Below are positions 1-6,988 of a stretch of 64,000 nt of DNA, piece after piece. Position 1 is the first letter of the stretch; each line of letters begins with the position of its first letter. Position numbers and translations under genes: made by a program. Under the pieces are notes generated by a model. The model was not told where the DNA came from. It did no database searches and saw only the letters and a list, made by a program, of their open reading frames with translations. The stretch is from positions 1-64,000 of the forward strand of contig CADAIJ010000009.1 of assembly GCA_902787955.1 (NCBI GenBank), given 5' to 3'. The DNA is from an uncultured Erysipelotrichaceae bacterium. GTDB lineage: Bacteria; Bacillota_I; Bacilli_A; RFN20; CAG-826.

Positions 1-12
1 AGATATTGTAAC

Positions 13-104
13 AAAAGAGGCGATTTCTTACGATTTCACCTCTTTTTTGTAAACTAAAAGGGGCCTTGTCGCCTTTTAGGTTTCTTAACAGCCCCTTTTT
101 TGCT
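13..104 (+). terminator. Two successive terminator-like hairpins
   Basis: AAAAGAGG (13-20) can pair with CCTCTTTT (39-46), followed by T residues. AAAAGGGGC (56-64) can pair with GCCCCTTTT (91-99), also followed by T residues. They would stop plus-strand transcripts entering from the left edge. The second also works on the minus strand, downstream of the gene ending at 329. CTAAAAGG (54-61) can instead pair with CCTTTTAG (72-79), so the second hairpin has a competitor. Loops are long, so these are moderate calls. Confidence 0.4.
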
Positions 105-328
105 TATGGCTATGAATTAGTGATTTGATACCAATCGTACAAATTGAACACCCATCAGTCAGATAGCATTTTTATTCGATTGTATCTGCCTTTTTGTTAA
201 TTCATTTTTGGAACGCTATTATCACTTGATTATTCCCAATGGTTTGATTCCTATCACCAATTATTAGCCGGCAATCTCGTTTTGAATGCACGATTGGATT
301 CGTGTTTTGACATTTAATTAATTACATC
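105..328. other. Intergenic stretch without recognised gene
   Basis: I see no convincing coding frame, tRNA or known leader here. CCAATCGT near 131 and ACGATTGG near 288 are complementary over a long distance. Partial echoes of TTTGAT next to CCAAT/TATCACC occur near 126 and 243. It may be relic DNA beside the accessory pair that follows. Confidence 0.3.
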
Positions 329-1057
329 TTATTTAGCGGTATATTCAAACATATACATCCCTTGCTTTTCATAGCTTAACGCAATACAAGTATACTGATG
401 TTTTGACACAGCAGAGGCTGGATTATATGTTGAATCAGTAAAAGAATAAATCAAAAATCTATCAAAACCACTTCTTGTACTAAGAGCAAAAGTAGTTGGA
501 ACTATGTTGTTTTGATACGATGATGTCCAATTGCTATTTAATGAATTAACAAATGTTTGGTATGATTCATCTTTAGTAAACCTTGCTATACTTTCTACAT
601 TTATTTGAAAATTATCACTAGTGGTTTGTTTGTTGACGTCATATTCCATGGAAATAACTTTTAAATTATCTGAAAAATCAATGCTTAGTTTTTCACTTAA
701 TTCATCCCAACATTTAGTGGTTGTATTGTATTGAGGTTTAAAAATTGGAGTAAACGAACCATAGATTAAAAGCAAAAACGAAAAGATGGAGCCGATAACT
801 ATATTAGAAACAGCTTTGTATTTTTTAATCGATAAGAAAATGCCATAGCCTAAGCATCCTAAAGAAATTGGAAGCAATAAATAAAATACCCAAAGATTGC
901 TAACCATATAGTACATTTGATCGAACGAAACAATTCCTTCGTTGTTCTTGTCAAGAAGAGCAACCAACATCAAAGCAATAAATAATGTCGAACAAGTCAA
1001 CACTATTGAGATTATTTTAATTACTTTAAATGCACCACTTGTCTTTTGCTTTGTCAT
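329..1057 (-). CDS. Membrane protein of unknown function, partner of a nucleotidyltransferase
   Basis: This 242-aa protein is not recognised. It has a basic N-terminus followed by about three hydrophobic segments (roughly residues 14-35, 52-76 and 84-106). The remaining C-terminal 135 residues are hydrophilic and probably extracytoplasmic. Its start overlaps the stop of the upstream nucleotidyltransferase gene in an ATGA arrangement, so the two are translationally coupled. The pairing suggests one functional unit, possibly an accessory or defence-type module, but no catalytic or binding motif is visible. It is not closely similar to anything else in this window. Confidence 0.6.
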   Translation of the reverse strand: MTKQKTSGAFKVIKIISIVLTCSTLFIALMLVALLDKNNEGIVSFDQMYYMVSNLWVFYLLLPISLGCLGYGIFLSIKKYKAVSNIVIGSIFSFLLLIYGSFTPIFKPQYNTTTKCWDELSEKLSIDFSDNLKVISMEYDVNKQTTSDNFQINVESIARFTKDESYQTFVNSLNSNWTSSYQNNIVPTTFALSTRSGFDRFLIYSFTDSTYNPASAVSKHQYTCIALSYEKQGMYMFEYTAK

Positions 1058-1530
1058 ACTATTTTTATCCCGTCCTTCATGATTTCATAGACTAATTCCA
1101 AATTGTTTTCTAAATTATTGAACCTAATTAAATCAATCCTTTTATGCAGAACAGTTCGAATGGCTTCACTCAACCCAGCAAACCTTAATCCAGTAAGAGA
1201 AGTTGATACGCATAGATCTACATCGCTGTTGCCTTTAGCGTAGCCTTTTGCGTAACTACCAAACAGATAACAAAATTCAATTTTACCTTTGTATTCGCTG
1301 TCAAATAAAGAAGTTAATTCGTTCTTAATTGCTTCTATTGAAAGAATTCCCTTATCTTCCGTAATTTCATATTTATTCATTAGCTTTTGAATCATTGACT
1401 CTCGCTTCAAAGAGTTGCCGTAATCATTATTATTTTCATAGCGAATATACGTTCTTAAAGGGACATCAACACTACTAGCCGCCAATGCTTGCGATATTTG
1501 ATATTTATTTCTAATTTGTAAAAGAGTCAT
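1054..1530 (-). CDS. HTH protein with minimal nucleotidyltransferase domain
   Basis: The 158-aa protein has a helix-turn-helix-like N-terminus (about residues 3-50). A DNA polymerase beta-type nucleotidyltransferase domain follows, with the GS..(D)xD motif GSYAKGYAKGNSDVDL near residues 91-106 and a later IDLI (about 133) supplying the third acidic residue. Such MNT domains transfer nucleotides to proteins or small molecules; in MntA-HepT modules they AMPylate a HEPN toxin. Here the partner is a membrane protein rather than a HEPN protein. Paired direct repeats upstream suggest autoregulation through the HTH. The ribosome binding site is weak (AGAGATAG). Domain call is good; biological role unknown. 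Confidence 0.75.
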   Translation of the reverse strand: MTLLQIRNKYQISQALAASSVDVPLRTYIRYENNNDYGNSLKRESMIQKLMNKYEITEDKGILSIEAIKNELTSLFDSEYKGKIEFCYLFGSYAKGYAKGNSDVDLCVSTSLTGLRFAGLSEAIRTVLHKRIDLIRFNNLENNLELVYEIMKDGIKIV

Positions 1531-1548
1531 ATTTCTATCTCTGATTGC

Positions 1549-1577
1549 ATCCTATCATATTTGGCATACGTTTTCAA
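1549..1577 (-). promoter_or_regulatory. Predicted sigma-A promoter for nucleotidyltransferase pair
   Basis: On the minus strand TTGAAA (1577-1572) is separated by 17 bases from TAGGAT (1554-1549). The start codon lies 19 bases further on. The repeated operator-like sequences sit just upstream of the -35 box. Confidence 0.5.
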
Positions 1578-1584
1578 CATATAT

Positions 1585-1631
1585 ATGCCATTTTGTCATA
1601 TTACATAAAATATTCATGCCATTTTGTCATA
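1585..1631. repeat. Direct repeats, probable operator
   Basis: The 16-mer ATGCCATTTTGTCATA occurs at 1585-1600 and again at 1616-1631, exactly 31 bp apart, which is close to three helical turns. A related TTTGTCAT follows at 1633-1640. The position just upstream of the promoter suits binding by the HTH domain encoded downstream. Function is inferred. Confidence 0.55.
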
Positions 1632-1701
1632 CTTTGTCATCATCCATTGATAGATCCAATAATAGTTTTTATTTAATAAAAGATACACTTATGATAAAGT
1701 A

Positions 1702-2034
1702 AAATTGCTCATATTTTAGACCACAGGCGCTATGAACTAGCTAATTAAGCAAAGTCGACCATACGCAGGTAAACTGAGGCCAATGGATATATGAACTATC
1801 ACACTACGTGTTAGGGTGTGGTAATAGGGAAAGTATTGCCCAGTAATGATATGAGTCCTAAGGGAGGAGGTCGTAGGTAGAAGACGTCCTTAGGTACGAG
1901 AAGATCATCGCGCTCCCTACAATTAGTATTTAATTGAGCATGTGGCCATCACGAGGATGATGTAACACCAGTAGTTACGGGACTTAGTCGATAACTACAA
2001 AAGGTGTTTTCATTATGGTGATGGCTTTTATTAT
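1702..2034 (+). ncRNA. Candidate large structured RNA ending in an intrinsic terminator
   Basis: The stretch has no open frame but many nested pairings. CTCATAT (1708-1714) pairs with ATATGAG (1849-1855), closing a domain with CACAC (1800-1804)/GTGTG (1816-1820). CCTAAGG (1857-1863) pairs with CCTTAGG (1888-1894). A long rod is made by GCCATCAC (1945-1952)/GTGATGGC (2018-2025), AACACC (1964-1969)/GGTGTT (2003-2008) and GTAGTT (1971-1976)/AACTAC (1993-1998), followed by TTTTATTAT. A possible -10, TATGAT, is at 1690-1695. RNase P, tmRNA, SRP, 6S and T-box hallmarks are absent. It could be a known class I cannot recall (for example raiA-like) or a new one. Ends are approximate. Confidence 0.6.
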
Positions 2035-2082
2035 CTCCTTTTGAAGGCACCACTACTGTCTAAAGGAAGGGGGGAAGATTTA

Positions 2083-2412
2083 ATGCAATCTAAATATCAC
2101 TTTAGAAGATATAGGCTATCACAAAATCATCCATTTCTAGTTGCGCTCGTAACTGAAGAAAAAGATGAGAATGGAAAAGTATTAATTTCTGGTTTTAATA
2201 TGACTAGATCTATTACCTATGTATTAAGCAGGCCAAACAAATTCATTAGAATTGATAATCCAAATCCATTGGACGATGCCGAATGCTACATTTGTGTTGA
2301 TGCATTAAAAGATAAACCAATGAAGTATTTCTCAAAGCCATTAAAGGATTGGACATTATCTGAAGAAGACGAAAAAGTTATCGATGAATTAGTTAAACAA
2401 AAGCTTAAATAG
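2083..2412 (+). CDS. Small protein of unknown function next to the structured RNA
   Basis: The 109-aa protein starts at the ATG at 2083, which has a purine-rich AAGGAAGGGGGG just upstream. An in-frame ATG-less extension to 2041 looks like leader. It is soluble and mixed alpha/beta, with a central NPNPLDDAECYIC stretch and a C-terminal helix. The pattern HPFLVALV near residues 15-22 faintly recalls the small beta-barrel toxins of the PemK/MazF/ToxN fold, but no catalytic residue can be assigned. It begins 49 bases after the terminator-like end of the structured RNA, and a strong terminator follows. Together they form an isolated plus-strand module between minus-strand genes. Confidence 0.6.
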   Translation: MQSKYHFRRYRLSQNHPFLVALVTEEKDENGKVLISGFNMTRSITYVLSRPNKFIRIDNPNPLDDAECYICVDALKDKPMKYFSKPLKDWTLSEEDEKVIDELVKQKLK

Positions 2413-2428
2413 TCGCTTCAAAAAAACA

Positions 2429-2482
2429 AAAGCACTTTCTCATAATGATAGTCTTAGCTATCACAGGAAGTGCTTTTATTAT
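2429..2482 (+). terminator. Intrinsic terminator after the 109-aa gene
   Basis: AGCACTT (2431-2437) pairs with AAGTGCT (2468-2474) and an inner GATAG/CTATC extends the stem. TTTATTAT follows. Confidence 0.75.
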
Positions 2483-2615
2483 GCGCAAGCCCTCACTCGT
2501 CCCAACCAGTAAAGCCTATGGCTTTAATTAAGGTGCTTGCTATCTTCAGGAATGCTAATTAGCATTGGGAACCTGCAAGAATCTGTTGAATTGTATTAAT
2601 ATATTAATACAAATT
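2483..2615. repeat. Palindrome-rich spacer beside tRNA-Trp
   Basis: No gene is seen. The spacer holds AAAGCC(TAT)GGCTTT at 2511-2525, a perfect 16-bp palindrome AATGCTAATTAGCATT at 2551-2566 embedded in CAGG...CCTG, and a perfect 22-bp AT palindrome at 2591-2612 lying just past the 3' end of tRNA-Trp. The last may form the tRNA transcript's 3' hairpin, although no T-run follows. Confidence 0.5.
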
Positions 2616-2689
2616 TGGCAGGGGTGACAGGAATCGAACCCACATTCGCGGTTTTGGAGACCGATGCTCTACCATTGAACTACACCCCT
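2616..2689 (-). tRNA. tRNA-Trp (CCA)
   Basis: A full cloverleaf can be drawn: 7-bp acceptor AGGGGTG/CACCCCT, D-arm, anticodon loop CTCCAAA with anticodon CCA, T-arm GTGGG TTCGATT CCTGT, and an encoded CCA tail. Confidence 0.93.
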
Positions 2690-2745
2690 AGTGCAGCGGA
2701 TACTATTATAAATAATGTATCTCGCTTATTCAAATAAAATCTTAA

Positions 2746-3171
2746 CTAAAGTGAACGGGCCACTTTATTAACTAAACCCATATCAACTTTGCCTTCAAAA
2801 TTCGCTTTGAAGTGTTTCATGATGGATGGGATAGATTTATCTTCAAGTTTATTAATTTCGTTTCTAATTTCTTCTTCGGAAAGCATCTTTGGTAAGTATT
2901 TGGAGATGACTTCCATTTGTTTAACGATGTTATTAACATCCTCTACTCTATTTACTTTTTCATAACCCGCTTTTTCTTCTTCAAGTTCCTTTAAAACTTT
3001 AGAAATGATACGAATCATATCTTTATCGGAGATATCAACACCTTTAGCTTTAAGTTCGATACCTTCCATTTTGTATTTGTTAATTACTACGCTTAAAACA
3101 GCGCGACTAATTTGATCATGAGCTTTTAAAGCTTCGATATTAGCTTTAGTTAATTCATCAATAAGTGCCAT
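2746..3171 (-). CDS. yqeY: GatB/YqeY domain protein
   Basis: This 141-aa protein matches the YqeY family, which is related to the C-terminal tRNA-binding domain of GatB. It has the typical helical make-up, including EVISKYLPKMLSEEEI, and a C-terminal segment ending MGLVNKVAR(S)L like the family's MG.vmk.v...l. I chose the ATG at 3171 (MALIDELTKA) because AAAGGAAA precedes it at correct spacing; a longer frame to 3210 overlaps trkH. It begins one base after the trkH stop and so is probably the last gene of the trk operon. Exact function of YqeY is unsettled; a role linked to tRNA amidation or stress is assumed from the family. Confidence 0.85.
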   Translation of the reverse strand: MALIDELTKANIEALKAHDQISRAVLSVVINKYKMEGIELKAKGVDISDKDMIRIISKVLKELEEEKAGYEKVNRVEDVNNIVKQMEVISKYLPKMLSEEEIRNEINKLEDKSIPSIMKHFKANFEGKVDMGLVNKVARSL

Positions 3172-3172
3172 A

Positions 3173-4765
3173 TTAATAAGTTTCCTTTCTAGCGATATCT
3201 CTAATTCCACGGTTGATTGCTAATTGAACCGCGTAGATTTCAAGACGTCCTAAGAACATTCCAATAATAGTAATCCAGTTAATCCATGGATCTCTTAAGG
3301 CGGATAAACCATTTGATAAACCACAGGAAGAGATGCCATTAGCAAATTCAAACATTGTATCAGCAAAGGTTATTGGGTGTCCGTTTAGCATTAAACCTTG
3401 TCCGTTAGCGATAAGAACTTGCATGAGTGAAGCCACTACTACGATTAAGACATATAAGAAAATGTAGTTATATGAATCAGTGATTTCTTCACTTGATACT
3501 TCTTTAATTTCACCAAGTCGAGCAATGTTATGAGGGAAGATTTTACGTTTAGAGGCGCCTCTTTCTTTAATTGACCAATAGAATGATTTTAAAGCGACAA
3601 TTAGTCGATATTGTTTAACCCCACCAGAAGTTGAGCCCATGCCACCACCGATGATAGTCATGATGATGATAAGTGTTAAGGTTACTGGACCTAAAGATGG
3701 AATAGATGGGAAGTTAGCAAAACCAGAAGTTGTTATAGAAGAAATAAAGACATATGTTCCATAACGGAATGATTGAAGTGGGGTGTAACTTTCTAAGTTA
3801 GAGAAATAAACCGCGGCGAAGAAGATTGGAATAAAGATAATAAACATGATGACCATGAAACGGAATTCACAGTCTTTACCAATCTTTTTAAATTTCGCGG
3901 AGAAAATAAACATGTGGATTAAGAAGTTAGTGCCACCTAATAGCATTAAGATTGAGGAAACAATTTCAATTCCAAGCGGATTAACATGTAAACCAATTTC
4001 ATTTGTAATTCCCGCAGCGTAGTCAGCGGTCATAATTTCATAAAAACCACCAGCACGGGAAGAGAATCCACCGGTCGCTAAGCAAGCAGTTGAATGGTTA
4101 AATGAATCAAATAGATTCATTCCACCTATTAGCCATAAGCCTAATCCACCTAAAATAATGTAACCAGTATAAATACCAAGAATTAGTCGAGCGGATTTCG
4201 CTAAGTTAGGCATTAATTTATCATTATGACCTTCCGCGGTATATAGTTTTAAACCATATCGATCACTGATAGCACTTGTCACAACAAGAACTAAACCGAT
4301 ACCACCAAGGAAGATAAGAACGCTTCGATAAACGATATAGCATTTAGGAGCGACATCGCTACTAAAATCAAATAAAGTAAAACCAGTAGAAGAATAAGCA
4401 CTAGTTGTTTCAAAAATAGAATCAGTAAAGCTCATTCCTCCTCTTAAAAGGAAAGGAATTGAAGAAACTAAAATTGAAATAAGCCAGATTAAGACAAGTA
4501 AGACAGAGTCTTGGTGTTTTCCTAATCTTCCTTTTTCATGTCTAAAGATAGATAAGAATAAGCCAACACCTACGGCAACTGAGGCTAAACCTGGGATATA
4601 GAAGTAATGAGCATATGCTCCTTCTTCAGGGAATGCGAAAAGGGTTAAAAGAGGTAAAAGCATCGCAATACCGGTAACGATAAGGAAAATTCCGAGGTAG
4701 CCGATAATTAAACGGTAACCTCCGACAACTTTACCTGATTTATGATTTTTCGCTGTTAAGGTCAT
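3173..4765 (-). CDS. trkH: TrkH-type potassium uptake channel subunit
   Basis: The 530-aa integral membrane protein has about ten hydrophobic segments and the repeated membrane-pore-membrane pattern of the TrkH/KtrB superfamily. Pore-loop signatures are visible as TSAYSSTGFTLF (about 125), TACLATGGFSSRAGG (about 225), SSITTSGFANFP and FANGISSCGLS. The extra N-terminal membrane segments and length fit TrkH better than KtrB. It works with cytoplasmic RCK proteins, and the two genes upstream encode exactly those. It overlaps the adjacent trkA gene by four bases (ATGA), so subunits are co-translated. Likely a nucleotide-gated potassium importer. Confidence 0.93.
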   Translation of the reverse strand: MTLTAKNHKSGKVVGGYRLIIGYLGIFLIVTGIAMLLPLLTLFAFPEEGAYAHYFYIPGLASVAVGVGLFLSIFRHEKGRLGKHQDSVLLVLIWLISILVSSIPFLLRGGMSFTDSIFETTSAYSSTGFTLFDFSSDVAPKCYIVYRSVLIFLGGIGLVLVVTSAISDRYGLKLYTAEGHNDKLMPNLAKSARLILGIYTGYIILGGLGLWLIGGMNLFDSFNHSTACLATGGFSSRAGGFYEIMTADYAAGITNEIGLHVNPLGIEIVSSILMLLGGTNFLIHMFIFSAKFKKIGKDCEFRFMVIMFIIFIPIFFAAVYFSNLESYTPLQSFRYGTYVFISSITTSGFANFPSIPSLGPVTLTLIIIMTIIGGGMGSTSGGVKQYRLIVALKSFYWSIKERGASKRKIFPHNIARLGEIKEVSSEEITDSYNYIFLYVLIVVVASLMQVLIANGQGLMLNGHPITFADTMFEFANGISSCGLSNGLSALRDPWINWITIIGMFLGRLEIYAVQLAINRGIRDIARKETY

Positions 4766-5433
4766 ACTTCTTTAGTTCTAGAAACGTATTCAATAACTTT
4801 CTTTTGATCAATTGGGGCGGAAACAATTAAAAGCTTATCTTTAGGTAAGATAATTGTTTGGCCATTAGGGATAATAACGTTAGGTTTACGGTAAATGCAG
4901 GAGATGTTAGCGAATTTAGGGAAGTTAATTTCCATAATCTTTCTATTACAAATAGCGAAGTTTTCACTAACAGTGACTTCTACCATTGAAATCTTGTTAT
5001 CATCAAGAGTCATAGACTTAATTAAGGATTCAACAGAGGATTCTGCTCTAACAGAGTTACCTAAAAGGTAAGAAGAAGAGATTGGTGAATCAACACCGAG
5101 CTCTTTAAATAAATCAACGTTATTTGGGTTTTTAACAGTGCAGATGACTTTCTTAACGTTAAATAATGATTTAGCTAAAGTACAAATAACAAATTGGTTA
5201 GCGTCATTAGTTTCGTTAAGAGCGATTAAGACATCAGCGTTATAAATGTTAGCTTCTTCAAGAGTGTATTTCTTATAAGAATCACCATAAATAACTGGGA
5301 TACGATGGGTTTTAGATAAGTATGAAGCGTAATCTTTATCGTTATTAATAACAATAAGGGTGTTTTCTTTTTTCTTAAACATCTTAATGATGTAATCAGC
5401 TTCATTATGGCCATCACAAATAACAATTTTCAT
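4762..5433 (-). CDS. trkA: TrkA-type RCK regulatory subunit (RCK_N + RCK_C)
   Basis: The 223-aa cytosolic protein has a Rossmann-like RCK_N domain (about 1-120) and an RCK_C domain (about 135-220). The usual GxGxxG is degenerate here (CDGHNEADY), so nucleotide binding may be altered. The RCK_C half carries the usual VSENFAICNRKIMEI and PKDKLLIV patterns. It gates TrkH by binding nucleotides or small ligands. It overlaps trkH by four bases and shares a single base with the gene upstream. The degenerate glycine motif suggests it pairs with the other RCK protein, which keeps an intact one. Confidence 0.88.
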   Translation of the reverse strand: MKIVICDGHNEADYIIKMFKKKENTLIVINNDKDYASYLSKTHRIPVIYGDSYKKYTLEEANIYNADVLIALNETNDANQFVICTLAKSLFNVKKVICTVKNPNNVDLFKELGVDSPISSSYLLGNSVRAESSVESLIKSMTLDDNKISMVEVTVSENFAICNRKIMEINFPKFANISCIYRKPNVIIPNGQTIILPKDKLLIVSAPIDQKKVIEYVSRTKEV

Positions 5434-5966
5434 TATTTATTTCCTCCCTTCATTCTGATGCTCTCAAGCATATCAAAACTAAGTTTGAATGGGAGAATGA
5501 TTTCAATATCTTTGTTTTCAAGTAAGACAGACATGTTAGGATCATCTAAACGAACATAAATGTTTGGTACTTGATAGATATTACGGCATAAAAGAGCGAG
5601 GAAAATATTAATGTTATCATTACCAGTTGTGATAATGATTTCTTTAGCGGAAGTAATATAAGCGTTTTCTAAGGTTTTATAATCTAAAACATCTCCCACA
5701 ATGGTGTAACCACTGAAGGTGTCATCTAATAAATCAAAAGCGTTCTTATTGTTATCGACAACTAAGACGTTTTTACCATCTTTATTACCTTTATTAGCAA
5801 TAGAAGCACCTAAACGTCCACAGCCAACGACAATCGTTTTGTTGCGGAGTAAAGGTTTTTTACGATTCGGAATAAAAGCAAATAAATTCTCTTCTTCTAC
5901 TTTTGTAATTTTAGAAGAAGGAAGAGGTTTATTTTTTCCGAGCTTATCCTTTGTTTTAACTTTCAT
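5433..5966 (-). CDS. Second TrkA-like protein, RCK_N domain only
   Basis: This 177-aa protein has a classical dinucleotide-binding motif, VVGCGRLGASIANKG (about residues 46-60), followed by an acidic strand end VVDNNKNAF and a GDVLDYKTLENA stretch typical of RCK_N. There is no RCK_C domain, so it is about 40-50 residues shorter than a complete TrkA. The basic N-terminal 40 residues are unlike the family. It is the first gene of the trk operon and its stop shares one base with the next start (TAATG). It probably forms a mixed RCK ring with the neighbouring protein. Confidence 0.85.
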   Translation of the reverse strand: MKVKTKDKLGKNKPLPSSKITKVEEENLFAFIPNRKKPLLRNKTIVVGCGRLGASIANKGNKDGKNVLVVDNNKNAFDLLDDTFSGYTIVGDVLDYKTLENAYITSAKEIIITTGNDNINIFLALLCRNIYQVPNIYVRLDDPNMSVLLENKDIEIILPFKLSFDMLESIRMKGGNK

Positions 5967-6028
5967 ATTAATCTTCCTCGATTTGTGGTTATTATAAATA
6001 ACTTCTTAAAATTATCAAGTTATATAAA

Positions 6029-6988
6029 TTATTTTGGAGAATTTTCATTTAAAAATTCTTCGATAGTCTTATCAAACATTTCGGTGTTATCGTATCTTAC
6101 GTGAGAGTGTCTAGCGTTAGGAATATAAACAAGCTTTTTTGGCAATCCGCTGGAGTTCCTATATAGTTTTTGGGCTAATTTAGGTAAAGCAAACTTATCG
6201 AGTTCACCACTTATAATTAAAGTTGGAACAGTGACTTTTTTGATCATTTTGATAGGTTTAGCTTCGTAAGGATTAACATCATTATGTTTTTTAATTAAAT
6301 GGAATAATTCCCAAATAACTGGGTAGACTGGTTTATGTTCATCTTTAATATGTTCACGGTACATTTCAAAGAAAGAAATAAACATTCCATCAGCGATAAA
6401 CATATCAATATATTCTGGGCAGTCTTTATTAGTGAAAATGTAGTTAGCGCATGTTGCCCCACCACAAAGCCCATAAATACAAACATGTTTAATATTAAAT
6501 TTATCATGAAGAAGTTTAGCCCATTCAATGGTGTCTATCGCTTCATGTTTTCCTAAAGTAATATATTCTCCTTCGGAAAGACCATGGGCTCTTGGATCAA
6601 TCGCTAGCATGTTATAGCCACATTTCTTAAACGGAGGCATATAGTAAGGCGCGTAATAAGCTGTTTCCATTCTTCCTGGAAGAAGGATAACGCATTTATC
6701 AAAGCCGAAATCATAATATTCTCCATATAAATGGAGACCTTCGGAAATAATATCTACTTCCTTAATATATTGTTTATTCTCTTCTCTAATAGCCATGCCC
6801 TGATTAAACATATCTAAATGGTAATCAAATGATTTATCAGAGCAGCCTCTTTCAAAGCTATAATCTCCATGCCTTGTCCATTGGTCAGTATAAAGTTTCT
6901 TCGCAATTGGCATCGTATAGATAATAGAGAAAATCACTCCTCCTAAAAGGAGAACAAAAATAACACTTGCGATAATGATATATATCAT
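6029..6988 (-). CDS. Membrane-anchored alpha/beta hydrolase with Cys nucleophile
   Basis: The 319-aa protein has an N-terminal transmembrane segment (about 3-24), so its catalytic domain is probably outside the membrane. The hydrolase core shows an oxyanion region LLPGRMETAY (102-111), DPRAHGLSEG (131-140), the nucleophile elbow YGLCGGA (172-178), an acid at Asp264 (GELDKFA) and His294 or His296 (NARHSH). The elbow has Cys175 where most lipases and esterases have Ser; dienelactone hydrolase is a known Cys-type relative. Substrate unknown. It ends immediately downstream of degV with no gap, suggesting a shared transcript and perhaps acyl-lipid metabolism. Confidence 0.8.
   Translation of the reverse strand: MIYIIIASVIFVLLLGGVIFSIIYTMPIAKKLYTDQWTRHGDYSFERGCSDKSFDYHLDMFNQGMAIREENKQYIKEVDIISEGLHLYGEYYDFGFDKCVILLPGRMETAYYAPYYMPPFKKCGYNMLAIDPRAHGLSEGEYITLGKHEAIDTIEWAKLLHDKFNIKHVCIYGLCGGATCANYIFTNKDCPEYIDMFIADGMFISFFEMYREHIKDEHKPVYPVIWELFHLIKKHNDVNPYEAKPIKMIKKVTVPTLIISGELDKFALPKLAQKLYRNSSGLPKKLVYIPNARHSHVRYDNTEMFDKTIEEFLNENSPK

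Noticed and set aside
1702-2034. RNase P RNA, tmRNA, SRP RNA or group I/II intron
   Set aside because: Hallmarks such as the GAGGAAAGUC and ACAGAA of RNase P, the tRNA-like end of tmRNA, the SRP tetraloop region, intron domain V or P7 were not found.
1054-4765. UGA read as tryptophan as in mycoplasmas
   Set aside because: TGA ends several genes at ATGA overlaps, and Trp is TGG with a CCA tRNA-Trp.
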